Shown in pieces: positions 1-10,340 of a stretch of DNA of 64,000 nt; the stretch's first letter is position 1; each line of letters begins with the position of its first letter. The DNA is from JANQSP01 sp965237565 (GTDB lineage Bacteria; Bdellovibrionota; Bdellovibrionia; Bdellovibrionales; UBA1609): NCBI GenBank assembly GCA_965237565.1, contig OZ250145.1, forward strand, positions 930,001 to 994,000, read 5' to 3'. A model generated the notes under the pieces. The model saw only the letters and a list, made by a program, of their open reading frames with translations. It ran no database searches and was not told the DNA's origin. The position numbers and the translations under genes are program-made.

Positions 1-2657
1 AATCTTCAAGATTGGAAGCTTCCTTGGAAGTGAGCACAGATAATGAAGACCAATTTCTTCGAGACATTCAGTTCAGTCAAAAAAATCGAGAAGAGATTTT
101 GATTCTGATAAAAAGAAATCAGAGCCAGATAGAGGAATTGGAAAAGAAGCAAGAACGCAATAAGGAAAAACTAAAATTTATTCAAAGAGAGTTTGAGGAA
201 TTGAGTGAATCTTCATTGCTGGCTCAGACCGATCAACGTTCCATAGAAAAAAAATGGATTGCCAGCCAACAAAAAGAACTCGTGTCCCAAGAGTGGCAAC
301 AATCTGTTTCCAAAAGACTGCTTGCTCTGCTTGAGACGGGAAAGAAGTTGAAGATTACAATGGATCAAAAGAAATTGGAGATGAATCAGTTGCAATCAAG
401 AAAAGACCAAATGGTTCAAGAATTGGAAAAAGAGGAGAAACAAAATCATAGCCTTATCCATTCTTATCAATCAGCAAAAAAAGATCTAGAGTTTTTTGAA
501 GAAGACGTTTCAGAAAAAACCGATCTTTTTCAAAAAGCTCATGAATCTGCTTCAGCTCTTTATTTTGAATGGGAAGGTTTGAAAAAAATTAGCTCCCAAA
601 CAGATGAGTTTGAACAAGGGATTCAATCCATTTCTCGTTTGCATCAAGGGGAAAATCCCTTTCAAGTGGTTGCGGACTATTTTCATTTTTCTTCTCCTGT
701 TTTAGAAAAATCAGCATCTCTATTGTTGGGTTCCCGCCTGCAGTCTCTTCTCTGTGAAGACTTCCCAACAGCAACTTCAGTTCTAAAAGATTTGAAAGAA
801 GAAAAATCTGGCCGTTGTCGTTTTGTATTTAAAAACCAAGGAAATCTCTCTCATTTGAATGAGAAAGAAGCGTCTTTATTAAAAAAGGAATCTGGGTTTC
901 AATTTTTTTTTAAAAACCAAGTAAAGGGAGAAAAAGATCTGGTGGAGATTTTTTTCTCCAAAGTTGCGGTCGTTCAAGATGTAAAGACAGCTTTCAAGCT
1001 CCATTCCAAGTATCCTGATTACTCTTTTTTCGCATCGACGGGAGAAGTATTGACTAAAGAGGGGGATCTCATAGGGGGAGAGTGTGCAAATGAAAAAATG
1101 AATTTTTTGTCCCATCGAAGGGCCATGCGCGAAATGCCGGCTCAATATGAAAAATTACAAAGTCAGGAAAATGCAATGAAGGAAGAGCTAAAGAAGAGTC
1201 AGGCCCTTCTTCAAAAAGCTTGTAAAGATTTCTTTCAATCGAATGAGAAAAAAGAACAATCCAGTTTACGTACTCTGGGCTTGCACAAAGATTTGGAAGG
1301 TCTTTCTTCCGACAAAAATCGATTGAAAGCAGAACAGCATGAGTTAAAAAAACAACTGAGAAACTGTGAAAAAAAATGTATAGAACTTCAAGAAAGACAA
1401 GAGGGTGGAGGGATAAATGTATCTGCGAAAAACTCTCTTTCTTTTGAATTAAAAAAGGCAGAACGTGAGTTCCAAAAATTGCAAAAAGAAAAAGATAGAG
1501 TTTCTGTATTGAAGGACCAATTGAAAGTGGAGCAAATGGGCTACGAAAAAGAAATAGAGTCCCTCAAGCAAAAAAAGGTATTTTTGGAGCGCTCTTTGCA
1601 AACAGAAAGCTCAAGAGAGGAGAGTATGCTTTCTCGATCGCAACAAAAGAAAACTTTGATACGAGGCTATGAGAAGGAGTTGAAGGAGCAGGAAGTGAGA
1701 GGCCAGGATTTTAATCAAAAAATTTCTTTGAAAAAAAAGACATTGGCTGGACTCTATTCGGAGTACAAAGAGCTAGAACAAAAAATGGCTCAAAATCAAT
1801 CGCAGATCATAAAGTATCACCAAAATCTATCTGAGGAAAAATCCAAAATCAATGATTGGAAAGTTCAAAATGAAAACTTGCTTTTTAAGAGATCGACTCT
1901 GATTGAAAAAGTGGCGGAACAGCATCAAGAAGACTTGGAGTCCTATGATTTGGAATCAAAAAATATAGAAGAATCATTTGATCGGTCTGCTTTGGCAGAC
2001 GAACTAAAAACTTTGAATGCTCGTTTGTCTCTTATAGGTGCAGTCAATTTATTGGCTTTGGCAGAACATGACGAATTGAAAAAAGAAAATGAATTTTATC
2101 AAAAACAATATGAAGACTTGTGTGCATCTAATGAAAAGCTTACGGAAGCCATTCGTCGCATTGATCGTTTTTGTTCTGAAAAATTTCATACGATCTTTGA
2201 ACAGGTAAATACTTGCTTCTCTAAAGTTTTTCCTGCTCTTTTTGAGGGAGGGAAAGCTCGAATGAATTTGGTGCAACTTTCAGAAAATGAGGAACAAGGA
2301 GTGGAAATTTTAGTTCAGCCTCCTGGAAAAAAAATCCAGAACATGAATTTGCTTTCAGGAGGAGAAAAGGCCATGACAGCTTTGGCTGTGATTTTTTCCA
2401 CTTTTCTTGTGAAGCCTTTTCCATTTTGTGTTTTGGATGAGGTAGATGCCTCCCTAGACGATGTGAATATCTCTCGTTTTCATTCTCTTTTATCTGAGAT
2501 CAGCGCAATCAGCCAAGTGATCATTATCACTCACAATAAGCATACAATGAAGCAAGCAAGCCGTCTTTATGGAGTGACTATGGAAGAAAAAGGCATTTCA
2601 AAAATTTTGTCTATAAAAGCCAAAGATTATGGGGCTTCAACTGACCCCTCAGCGTAA
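1..2657 (+). CDS. smc: Chromosome segregation ATPase SMC, C-terminal part (5' end outside window)
   Basis: The reading frame is open to the left edge, so the gene starts upstream and the N-terminal Walker A head is missing here. Visible from TTG 12 are a long Lys/Glu/Gln-rich coiled coil, a hinge-like globular region at about residues 200-350 (GENPFQVVADYF, then GRCRFVF), a second coiled coil, and the C-terminal ABC head. The head has the signature LLSGGEKAMTALAVIF at 780 and the Walker B/D-loop VLDEVDASLDD near 807-818, followed by the switch His in IIITHNK. The ending LYGVTMEEKGISKI is typical of bacterial SMC rather than RecN or SbcC. SMC compacts and helps segregate the chromosome with ScpA/ScpB. 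Neither partner gene is next to it here. Confidence 0.93.
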   Translation, partial: SSRLEASLEVSTDNEDQFLRDIQFSQKNREEILILIKRNQSQIEELEKKQERNKEKLKFIQREFEELSESSLLAQTDQRSIEKKWIASQQKELVSQEWQQSVSKRLLALLETGKKLKITMDQKKLEMNQLQSRKDQMVQELEKEEKQNHSLIHSYQSAKKDLEFFEEDVSEKTDLFQKAHESASALYFEWEGLKKISSQTDEFEQGIQSISRLHQGENPFQVVADYFHFSSPVLEKSASLLLGSRLQSLLCEDFPTATSVLKDLKEEKSGRCRFVFKNQGNLSHLNEKEASLLKKESGFQFFFKNQVKGEKDLVEIFFSKVAVVQDVKTAFKLHSKYPDYSFFASTGEVLTKEGDLIGGECANEKMNFLSHRRAMREMPAQYEKLQSQENAMKEELKKSQALLQKACKDFFQSNEKKEQSSLRTLGLHKDLEGLSSDKNRLKAEQHELKKQLRNCEKKCIELQERQEGGGINVSAKNSLSFELKKAEREFQKLQKEKDRVSVLKDQLKVEQMGYEKEIESLKQKKVFLERSLQTESSREESMLSRSQQKKTLIRGYEKELKEQEVRGQDFNQKISLKKKTLAGLYSEYKELEQKMAQNQSQIIKYHQNLSEEKSKINDWKVQNENLLFKRSTLIEKVAEQHQEDLESYDLESKNIEESFDRSALADELKTLNARLSLIGAVNLLALAEHDELKKENEFYQKQYEDLCASNEKLTEAIRRIDRFCSEKFHTIFEQVNTCFSKVFPALFEGGKARMNLVQLSENEEQGVEILVQPPGKKIQNMNLLSGGEKAMTALAVIFSTFLVKPFPFCVLDEVDASLDDVNISRFHSLLSEISAISQVIIITHNKHTMKQASRLYGVTMEEKGISKILSIKAKDYGASTDPSA

Positions 2658-2687
2658 CTAGATCACAGACCCTGAAGTTCCAGCCAG

Positions 2688-4778
2688 TTACTTAGTAGAG
2701 GATTCGCCAGTTTTTTTCTTGATATATTTAAAGAATAAATGCGGTGTGAGAATCTCAGGTAATAGCACTGGCTCAGACAAAGGATCCGGAGGAAAATAAA
2801 GATAAAAAGGAATGCCAGAACGTCCATAACGATTCAAAACGCTTGTGATTTCTGGACTCTTTTTTGTCCAGTCTCCCTTAAGAGCATGAATTTTTTGATC
2901 TTTAAAAAATTGAGATACCTTTTGATTTCTAAAAGTGATGCGTTCATTGAATTTACAAGTCAGACACCAGTCGGCGGTGAAATTCACAAACAATGCTTCT
3001 CCTTTTTCGTGAATTTGGTTCATTTTTTGAATGGAAAAATCCTCCCACAAGATAGATGTTTTTTTGCTATCTGGTTTTTCGGGGGAAAAATATGAGAAAG
3101 GATAAATAATGGAGACCAAAATCAGGAGTTGGGCAATGCTCGTCCATGGTTGTTTTCTTTTTATATTATTGAAAAGCCAAAACCCTGTAGCCATAGCCAG
3201 AAGGCTAAGCAAGGTAGGCAATAAATACTGCGTACTTTGTTGATTCAACAGATGCACCAGCCAAGCAGTTGTGGCTAGCATGGGAAGAGCCATAAAGTGT
3301 TTGAATTTATCACTCCAAGCACCTGGCGTAGGAAAATATTTTTTCATCCATACTGGAAAGATAGAAAGAAGCAGGTAGGGGGAAGCCAAACCCAAGCCCA
3401 TAAAACTAAAGACAGATAAAATGTTAAAGGTACTTCCGCTAGTGATAGCATAACCACTTGCAGCTCCCATGAAGGGTGCCGTACAGGGAGAAGCGGCCAC
3501 ACTGGATAAAATTCCTGTTAAAAAATGTTTAAAATGATTGCTACCTGAATGGAGAAAAGGAATAGCTTGAAAGGAAATGGAAAACCAACCCATAAAATTG
3601 AGGCTAATCAAAGTGAACAAGAAGATAATACTTAAGAGAAAATGAGGGGATTGCATTTGAAAGCCCCATCCAATAAGCTCGCCTCCCCTTCTGAGAGCGA
3701 TGAGGACCATAGCCAGTACCAGAAAGGAAGAGATGACACCAAGGCTATACATGATATTTGAAACAACAGCGTCTATAGGGCTTTTTTTCAATTGTTCTAA
3801 AGTATTTGAAAATTTTAAAAATACGATGGGAAGAACACAGGGCATAAAATTGAGCAAAATCCCTCCTAGAAAAGCAAACAACAAAAACCACAAAAGACCA
3901 GGATCTTGTTTTTCAACATCTAGGTGGTAGGATTTTATCTTTCCATCTTTTTGCTTAAACGAGGCCAAAATTTGAATCGGCTCTTCTTTTTCCTGTCGTT
4001 TCGATTTTTGTATGAGAGCAATGTGTTCTGTATTGTTCGTTGATGTAATTTTTGGAGTTTGAAGAGAAAAGGTTTTATTTGATAAAGGGAAGACATCCAC
4101 TAGTTGCAAAGCCTCAGGCGAATTCAAATGCAATTTCCATTTATCTCCCTGTGATTTTAATTTTTGTGAGAGAACTTTTAAAGTAGTAGGGAGTGTTTCT
4201 TTCCATTCATCAAATATCTTTGCCCAGTATTTGTTTTTTTTCTCTGTCTCTTGGCTGTCGATAAACAGGTGGACAGTTTCTTGTAAAGGGATACAAAGAT
4301 TTTCGCAAACAAGCCACTCCACATCCGCTGAAATTTTTATCGGAGAATTCGTTTTTCTATTTGATAAGGAAAGCTCCGATATTAGTAAAACTTGATTTTT
4401 ATAACCAAAATTAATAAGAGAACCAAACTTCAGTCTTTCGGGCTTGGGCCACTGAAAGTTTGAGGCTTTTATATTTTTTTCCAGATACCATTCGATGCTG
4501 GGAGCTTTTCCACTTTCTCCCGGATACTTCCAATAGCTATGCCAGCCTTCATCCAATTGAATCCAGAGTCCGATAGGTATTTTTTTCGTTTGTGGAGATA
4601 TGGATGTAAAGGGAGAAACAAGTTTGATTTGTGAGACTATTTTTTTTTTATTTGCTACCGATTGATCTATCTCTATTGCTGATGGATTTATTTTTTGATC
4701 TTTAGCACCTTGGCTCCAAGAAATTGGAAAAATAAGCAAAAGAGATAAGAAAAGAGAGACAACTTTTTTACATTTCAT
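2688..4778 (-). CDS. dsbD: DsbD/ScsB-like protein-disulfide reductase
   Basis: Moves reducing power from cytoplasmic thioredoxin across the inner membrane to periplasmic thiol proteins. Order of parts: signal peptide (MKCKKVVSLFLSLLLIFP); periplasmic N-domain with the CENLC cysteine pair; an eight-helix CcdA-like membrane domain with one Cys in NFMPCVLPIV and one in ASPCTAPFMGA; and a C-terminal thioredoxin domain with WCLTC. All six redox cysteines are present. The CxxxC form of the N-domain is closer to ScsB-type proteins than to E. coli DsbD. I start at ATG 4778 because the longer frame (from 4814) would place 12 residues before the signal peptide. It is convergent with smc and divergent from tRNA-fMet. 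Confidence 0.9.
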   Translation of the reverse strand: MKCKKVVSLFLSLLLIFPISWSQGAKDQKINPSAIEIDQSVANKKKIVSQIKLVSPFTSISPQTKKIPIGLWIQLDEGWHSYWKYPGESGKAPSIEWYLEKNIKASNFQWPKPERLKFGSLINFGYKNQVLLISELSLSNRKTNSPIKISADVEWLVCENLCIPLQETVHLFIDSQETEKKNKYWAKIFDEWKETLPTTLKVLSQKLKSQGDKWKLHLNSPEALQLVDVFPLSNKTFSLQTPKITSTNNTEHIALIQKSKRQEKEEPIQILASFKQKDGKIKSYHLDVEKQDPGLLWFLLFAFLGGILLNFMPCVLPIVFLKFSNTLEQLKKSPIDAVVSNIMYSLGVISSFLVLAMVLIALRRGGELIGWGFQMQSPHFLLSIIFLFTLISLNFMGWFSISFQAIPFLHSGSNHFKHFLTGILSSVAASPCTAPFMGAASGYAITSGSTFNILSVFSFMGLGLASPYLLLSIFPVWMKKYFPTPGAWSDKFKHFMALPMLATTAWLVHLLNQQSTQYLLPTLLSLLAMATGFWLFNNIKRKQPWTSIAQLLILVSIIYPFSYFSPEKPDSKKTSILWEDFSIQKMNQIHEKGEALFVNFTADWCLTCKFNERITFRNQKVSQFFKDQKIHALKGDWTKKSPEITSVLNRYGRSGIPFYLYFPPDPLSEPVLLPEILTPHLFFKYIKKKTGESSTK

Positions 4779-4823
4779 CTTGACTAATATCCGTCCTTTT
4801 GATGATTCTAGCATAACTTTGGA

Positions 4824-4900
<77 letters not shown>

Positions 4901-5020
4901 TCTGAATTTTCTAGCTATCTACTCTTCATTACTATATGGTTTATCTGTCTGCTTTTTTGAAAAATTGTGACATCGTAAGGCCTTCTCGAAGCAAATAGAT
5001 CTTTTTTCATCTCTTTCTCA

Positions 5021-5050
5021 TTCATGTAAGGGCTTTACATTCATGTAGGG
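5021..5050. promoter_or_regulatory. Short direct repeat with small dyad upstream of the transglycosylase gene
   Basis: TTCATGTAAGGG at 5021-5032 is repeated as TTCATGTAGGG at 5040-5050. The first copy also forms a 6-bp dyad (ATGTAA, GGGCT, TTACAT). It lies about 50 bp before the start of the lytic transglycosylase, so an operator is possible. No known box is recognised and chance is not excluded. Confidence 0.25.
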
Positions 5051-5096
5051 AATGAATATTTCCGATCAGATGTTGCGTATTTCTTATGAAAAATGA

Positions 5097-6572
5097 GTGA
5101 GTGAGAACTTGAAAAACATCACATACATTATTCTAATATTTTTTTTTGTTCCCTATTCTGTGGCACAGGTATCGTTATTACCTTACACAACCCCTACAAC
5201 TGTCAATCCAGCTCTTTTACAACAGTATAATTTTGTTATTCCTCCATGGATTTTACAGCAGTACCAACAAGTTGCATCGGCTTGGAGGAATCCACTAAAT
5301 TATTTGCTTTACTTTTATTCTCGCTACGGAGCTTCTTTCGAAGATGATGATGATGATGATCTAGACAGCATCTATATTCCCTTGTTTGAATCTGACGACT
5401 TGAATCCTGAGTATGAAAGCAAAACGTATTGGAAGGACCTTAGCAGTCTGAATATTTCTAAAGATCCCTCCACTGGTTCCTACATTTTTAGAAGCCAAAG
5501 AAAAGGATCTGATAATCCGTCTATGGAAAAAGGAAAAGTGATTTCCACTGTACAGGATCCATTTCAGATCCAAAACAGCGAGGGCAAGACAGCTCCTCAG
5601 ACCTGTAAAGAGCAAAGAGAACAAGAAGGTACAGAAGCAAAATCCATTTGTATAGAATGTATCAAGAGACAAGGTGACAATGTTGATCTGCTAGCTGAGA
5701 TAGTAGAAAATCATCTAGGAGGTCAAGAAGATAAAGGAAAGGCTATTGAATCTTTTTTGACAAAAGTGGATCAGGAAGTGAAAAAATATGATCGTTATAA
5801 ATTTTTTACTCACTTGGTAAATACTTTTTGTAAAAAGTGCTATCAAGCAGATCTCAATGAGTTTGTAAATTATGTAGAAAGGCGTTCTCGTGAAGCAAAT
5901 ATCCCATCGGAGATATTTTTTTCCATCATGCTTCGAGAGTCTGGTGGAAATTGTGATCTGAAATCACCTGGTGCAGAAAACAGCTACGGCCTTTTTCAAA
6001 TGAATATAGAAAGTAAAAGCACTTTTCTTAGGACCTGTAACGAAGGTGAATTGCAGAATCTAGGGAATGAGAATTTAAAAACTCCCTGTGAAAATGGGAA
6101 TTATCCCAATAACTCTGACAAGCAAATAAAAAACAAAGCTTGCCTCAACAACCCTTACTGCAATTTTGAAGAATCTTTACGATTGCTACAAGAAAAGTGG
6201 AATCTAGCGAATAAGGGCTCGGGTGGAAGGAAACTAACTCGCCCCAAAAAGTCTTGGACCGAAATGAATGCCAAAGAAAGAAATTTATGGAGAAATGCAG
6301 TGATATCTTATAACGGAAGGGGCTATCTAGCTCCTGCTGAAAAGGAAATGAAAAAAAGAGGTTTATTGAATCTACCCTTGAATAACTGGGAATTGAAACG
6401 CTTGTTTTTTTTGGGAAGCGGTTCCAAGAAAAAGGGAAGAATTTGGAATCTCGCCTATGTGGAAAGAATCACAGGTCGTGAGGTAGGTCCTTGCGGACTG
6501 GAAAATTCCTCCATTTATCAGTGGTTGGAATTTAAGGGCAAGAAGGAAAACCAGCCTCTTTCATGCCAATAA
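5097..6572 (+). CDS. Secreted lytic transglycosylase (SLT-type) with long N-terminal region
   Basis: Cleaves the MurNAc-GlcNAc bond of peptidoglycan with formation of 1,6-anhydroMurNAc. An N-terminal signal peptide (hydrophobic stretch NITYIILIFFFVPYSVAQ) precedes about 230 residues of unassigned sequence containing a run of six aspartates (about residues 83-88) and several Cys pairs. The C-terminal SLT/goose-lysozyme-like domain begins near 265. It has the catalytic Glu281 in SIMLRESGG and the family motif SYGLFQMN, then a later AVISYNGRG motif. The start used is GTG 5097; TTG 5109 is an alternative. It stands alone, downstream of tRNA-fMet. Confidence 0.85.
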   Translation: MSENLKNITYIILIFFFVPYSVAQVSLLPYTTPTTVNPALLQQYNFVIPPWILQQYQQVASAWRNPLNYLLYFYSRYGASFEDDDDDDLDSIYIPLFESDDLNPEYESKTYWKDLSSLNISKDPSTGSYIFRSQRKGSDNPSMEKGKVISTVQDPFQIQNSEGKTAPQTCKEQREQEGTEAKSICIECIKRQGDNVDLLAEIVENHLGGQEDKGKAIESFLTKVDQEVKKYDRYKFFTHLVNTFCKKCYQADLNEFVNYVERRSREANIPSEIFFSIMLRESGGNCDLKSPGAENSYGLFQMNIESKSTFLRTCNEGELQNLGNENLKTPCENGNYPNNSDKQIKNKACLNNPYCNFEESLRLLQEKWNLANKGSGGRKLTRPKKSWTEMNAKERNLWRNAVISYNGRGYLAPAEKEMKKRGLLNLPLNNWELKRLFFLGSGSKKKGRIWNLAYVERITGREVGPCGLENSSIYQWLEFKGKKENQPLSCQ

Positions 6573-6794
6573 AAAGTCCTAGAGAATCGTTCCCCCTCTT
6601 CATTGCAGTAAGAAGCTGTGGGAGAGCTCATTAAGCTGGCAATGCATTTCCTTACATTTCTATCCATTCTTTCTTTTTTTTATGGAAATCCATCTCGTCT
6701 TTCGCCAGTGAAAGAAATCGTGGAAAATTCCACCAAATTATTTTTATTCAATTCTTTGAAAGAGAAAAAAGCAATGCTATGAAATGCATTACCG

Positions 6795-7115
6795 ATGAAA
6801 TCCAAAATCCTTTCTTTTTTTTCTATATTGTGTGCTGTATTTGCCTTTTTTTCTTTTGCTTATTTCTATCCAAGATACCTGCTTTCTGTTTTTGGACCCT
6901 CTCACTTTCTATCCAGTTATTTATACATATACACTTTTGGTTTTTTCTTCTTTGTAATGATTTTATGGCTTTTGGTTCAGTCGGGAGCTATTCAATTGAA
7001 AAGAGTGGGAGAAAAAAAGTGGCTTGCTGTGTTCGTGATCTGTTTGTTGTTCAACATATTGATGCATGGTTTATGGATTTATTTGGCAATTCATTTTCCA
7101 TTGAAAATTGCATAA
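6795..7115 (+). CDS. Small integral membrane protein, unknown function
   Basis: 106 residues with three clear hydrophobic helices (about 5-24, 44-64 and 74-98) and a basic loop LKRVGEKK between the second and third, consistent with positive-inside topology. There is no strong ribosome site before ATG 6795. The overlapping frame 6779-7132 was rejected as less membrane-like. It lies 97 bp upstream of the symporter gene on the same strand and might be co-transcribed. I do not recognise the family. Confidence 0.6.
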   Translation: MKSKILSFFSILCAVFAFFSFAYFYPRYLLSVFGPSHFLSSYLYIYTFGFFFFVMILWLLVQSGAIQLKRVGEKKWLAVFVICLLFNILMHGLWIYLAIHFPLKIA

Positions 7116-7212
7116 ACGAGCAAAGCAAATGAGTAAACAAAGAAATATATGAGGCAAAAGCCAAAGTAGCAAAGCAATACAATAAATTGCAAACAGTTTG
7201 GAGTTTGAAACA

Positions 7213-9120
7213 ATGGAAGTGAACGAAGTATTTTCTCAGAAGACAGTCCTTATTATTTTCTCTGTGATCCTAATTTACTTTTTATTTGTTACTTGTATGG
7301 GAATTTATTTTTCTCGTTTTTCTTCTAACATCAACGATTTTTTCTTTAGTGGACAAAGATTTTCTTGGTGGTTGCCAGCGTTTAGTATGGTGGCAACAGG
7401 CATTGGTTCCTATAGCTACCTCAAGTATTCACAGCAGGGATATGAAACAGGAATGAGTAGCACCATGGTATACATGAACGAATGGTTTGTTCTTCCGGCT
7501 TTCGTGTTTGCTTGGTTGCCCATCCTTTATTACGGGAAGATTAAGTCGGTTCCAGAGTACTTCGAAAAGCGATTCAATCGAGTCGCTCGCTACATTGCTG
7601 TCGTTTTAATTTTGGCCTATATTTTTTATTATATCGGTTACAATCTCTATACTATTGGTTTGGCCTTAGATGGTTTGTTTGGTTTTTCTCCCATTTATAC
7701 GGTTCCTTTTGTAACATTCCTCCTTGGTTTTTATGTGACCTTCGGTGGTCAAACAGCCGTCATTTTTACGGATTTTTTTCAAGGCATGATGCTTTATTTA
7801 GCAGGCTTTTTGGTGCTTGGTTTTGGACTTTATGCCTTGGGGGGGCTGGACGAATTTTGGTCCTATCTTCCTCTTTCCCACCGCCTGCCTTTTACGTATT
7901 TGAATGAGGATCCTCATTTTAATACCATTGGAGTTTTTTGGGGAGATGCTCTTGTCGGAAGTGCCGCTTTTTTATTTATGAACCAAGGAATTTTGATGCG
8001 GTTTCTATCTATTCGAAGCATCTCACAAGCGCGCATTACGGCAATATTTAATGTTTTGATCGCATTGCCTCTTTCGGCAATCACAGTGGGGGTGGCTGGT
8101 TGGATCGCCAAATCTATGGTGAACAAACAAAAGGTTTTGGGTTCTGATTTATCTGGTTACGAGCCTCTTAGTATCACGGATAGCTACAATGTATTTATTA
8201 ACGTTGCCTTTGAGGTTTTAAAGCAATACGAAATTCTTCTCGGTTTGGTTGTAGCAGCTTTGCTCGCAGCCCTGATGTCAACTGTAGATACGTTGATCAA
8301 TGCTTCAGCGGCCATTGGTGTGTATGATATCTACAAACCTCTGATTCGTTCTCAGAAGAGCGAAAAACATTATCTAAAGGTGGCTCGTTGGGCTTCTGTG
8401 GTGGCAATTGGTATCAGCTTGCTTTTGGTGGTTTGGTTTTTTCGCCAGAAGGGAACGCTCATGTCTATTCATTACAAAGGCATCATGACGATCATTCCCC
8501 CTGTGGTTACGATCATTTTCGTTGGGATATTTTGGCCCAAGTTGGATGCTTTTTCGGCGGTTTTGTCCATGTTGATTGGAGGAACAATGACAGTTATGAC
8601 TGGAATTTTTCCAGAACCAGTGATGTATCTGAGAGATTTTTTTATGGGAGCTACATCTAGTGATCCTATTTATTTTCGTGCTTTGTTTGGCGTGATTTTG
8701 ACCTTAAGTGTGGCAGTGATTCTAACCCTCTTTCGCTCCCACACCGGGAAACAAAATCAAAAAGATATTAAGGGTCTAACGGCCCAGTCCTTGGATGAAG
8801 CCATCTTTTCTTTTAAAGGTTCTCAAGCCAACTACGAAAAAGGTGAACAGGTTAGAAAGTTGTTCGTACTTTTAGATTCTTCTTTGGCTGAATCTGAAAT
8901 TCGTATTTCTCAATCAACAGGAGAGAAATTGAAAGCTCGTCTAGGAGATATCATTTATCTTTCTGATGATAGGTGGTACTTGGGAGGAATACGTTCAGGA
9001 CACTTTCGCTTGAAGTCTTATCATGAACAGGAAGAAGACAGCGTTTTCATTTATGAAACGAGTTTTCGAAAGGCTTATCTAAAAACTGGCAAAAAGGTTT
9101 TTGTTGAAAAAATTATATAA
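7213..9120 (+). CDS. Sodium:solute symporter family (SSF) transporter
   Basis: Predicted inner-membrane Na+-coupled uptake permease with about 13-14 hydrophobic segments over residues 10-545 and a soluble C-terminal tail of roughly 90 residues. Family features include the early SGQRFSWWLPAFSMVATGIG segment, VPEYFEKRFNR, FTDFFQG, and the AALMSTVDTLINASAAIG segment, which corresponds to the SSF signature region. The substrate cannot be deduced. I choose ATG 7213 rather than TTG 7198 because GGAG (7200-7203) lies 9 nt upstream of the ATG. It contains a run of seven Gs at 7839-7845. A hairpin follows the stop codon. Confidence 0.87.
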   Translation: MEVNEVFSQKTVLIIFSVILIYFLFVTCMGIYFSRFSSNINDFFFSGQRFSWWLPAFSMVATGIGSYSYLKYSQQGYETGMSSTMVYMNEWFVLPAFVFAWLPILYYGKIKSVPEYFEKRFNRVARYIAVVLILAYIFYYIGYNLYTIGLALDGLFGFSPIYTVPFVTFLLGFYVTFGGQTAVIFTDFFQGMMLYLAGFLVLGFGLYALGGLDEFWSYLPLSHRLPFTYLNEDPHFNTIGVFWGDALVGSAAFLFMNQGILMRFLSIRSISQARITAIFNVLIALPLSAITVGVAGWIAKSMVNKQKVLGSDLSGYEPLSITDSYNVFINVAFEVLKQYEILLGLVVAALLAALMSTVDTLINASAAIGVYDIYKPLIRSQKSEKHYLKVARWASVVAIGISLLLVVWFFRQKGTLMSIHYKGIMTIIPPVVTIIFVGIFWPKLDAFSAVLSMLIGGTMTVMTGIFPEPVMYLRDFFMGATSSDPIYFRALFGVILTLSVAVILTLFRSHTGKQNQKDIKGLTAQSLDEAIFSFKGSQANYEKGEQVRKLFVLLDSSLAESEIRISQSTGEKLKARLGDIIYLSDDRWYLGGIRSGHFRLKSYHEQEEDSVFIYETSFRKAYLKTGKKVFVEKII

Positions 9121-9152
9121 AAGAACCAAAAAGGGAGCTTATTTTGGTTCTT
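9121..9152 (+). terminator. Perfect 11-bp hairpin directly after the symporter stop codon
   Basis: Arms AAGAACCAAAA (9121-9131) and TTTTGGTTCTT (9142-9152) are exact reverse complements around a 10-nt loop. The left arm begins on the base after the stop codon. No U-tract follows the stem, so this is a probable terminator or 3' stabiliser rather than a textbook intrinsic terminator. Confidence 0.5.
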
Positions 9153-9305
9153 GGTAGAGATTTTGTGCAAATGTCGTCTAGAATTCTGCCCAAATTTTAC
9201 TTTTTTATAACACAAAACTTGTCATTTATAATACAATGACTTGCGGTGGGTCTGAGTTTTTCGACCTGTTATCGTTCCATTGGTGTATTTCGCTTGGAGG
9301 AAGAG

Positions 9306-10328
9306 ATGAGGTTTTTTACTTCGGTTTTGTTGTTGTTGTCTCTGTTAACTGTTTCTTGTGCCAGAAGGGGAAGACTCAAATACCAAGCACGAGCAGTTCC
9401 AGATGTTCAGACGCTCAATTACTTTGCTTACTACAATAATAATGTGAGAATTTTGGTCTCTATTTGCAAAGCTTCAAATGCCTGCTTAAAAATTTGTGAC
9501 CATTTTAAAGATAGAAGATGTGCCAAAATGTCTTTGAATGAAGTGCTTGTGGGTTGGGAAAGAAACATCAAGGGGTATCGTAGTTGGGAAGAATTTGAAA
9601 GGGATTTGAAATTCATTGCTACTGATTGGGATGTTGCTGATTTCTTGGAGAAAAAGGATGAGAACTCTCGCATATTGACGGCTCTTTTTCAAAGAGGAAA
9701 TGAGCTAGCAAATTGTCCGATTTCTGAACACCTCATTCTCTGTGAATTGCGCCATCCTGAGTTTGCAATGCACCTAGCGCGTCCCTACGGGGCAGGCAAG
9801 GAAAGTGGTGAAGATTCTTCTTCGACCGGAATCACTGTTGTTAGTGAAGTTTCTTCTAGCCAAACAGAAGTTGTTTCTTCTAGCCAAACAAAAATTGATG
9901 TTTCTGTTCTCACAACAGTTCGCAATATTGTGAAACAAAAAAAAAGTGTTGCCAAAGATTCCATCTTGGAACCGCCAATCAGTTGCATGGAAATGGAAAA
10001 CAAAAATATTGTGGACGCACGTTTTACCTTTTTCAAACACAAGGTTTTTCTTGGTTTTGTGAAAAGATGCTTTGGCTATAATGAGGGAAGGAAGAGCTTC
10101 ATTGAGGTAGCTTTGGATCTTGAAAACAATTCAGCTCTTAAGATGGCTGATAAAGCGATTGAGTTTGCTTGTGGTTCAAAGGAAACTTGTATTCGTCTAG
10201 CTTACTGCGCGATTGGTTCTGATAAATTGTGGGAATGGAAAGAAAAACATAACAATAACAATAATGTGATGAAGTTGAGAAAATGCGAATATGATGATTT
10301 TGAGGCTATCTCCTCCTTGTTAGATTGA
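9306..10328 (+). CDS. Orphan Cys-rich lipoprotein
   Basis: Start chosen at ATG 9306, which directly follows a strong GGAGGAAG ribosome site and gives a classic lipoprotein signal peptide ending in LTVSC (acylated Cys18). The mature part, about 320 residues, has many cysteines in pairs (ASNACLKICDHF, DRRCAKM), a Ser-rich linker with the duplicated motif SSSQT near the middle, and a charged, Asn-rich C-terminus. No enzyme motif is recognised. A 43-bp tandem array begins 13 bp after its stop codon. A cell-envelope protein of unknown role is all that can be supported. Confidence 0.75.
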   Translation: MRFFTSVLLLLSLLTVSCARRGRLKYQARAVPDVQTLNYFAYYNNNVRILVSICKASNACLKICDHFKDRRCAKMSLNEVLVGWERNIKGYRSWEEFERDLKFIATDWDVADFLEKKDENSRILTALFQRGNELANCPISEHLILCELRHPEFAMHLARPYGAGKESGEDSSSTGITVVSEVSSSQTEVVSSSQTKIDVSVLTTVRNIVKQKKSVAKDSILEPPISCMEMENKNIVDARFTFFKHKVFLGFVKRCFGYNEGRKSFIEVALDLENNSALKMADKAIEFACGSKETCIRLAYCAIGSDKLWEWKEKHNNNNNVMKLRKCEYDDFEAISSLLD

Positions 10329-10340
10329 GCTTCTCATTTG

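Noticed and set aside
6779..7132. 117-codon frame overlapping the small membrane protein
   Set aside because: The frame starting 6795 has cleaner helices, basic loops and sensible topology; the other ends in an unstructured polar tail.
9774..10042. Minus-strand frames opposite the Cys-rich lipoprotein
   Set aside because: The sense frame has a strong ribosome site and lipobox; the antisense frames have neither.
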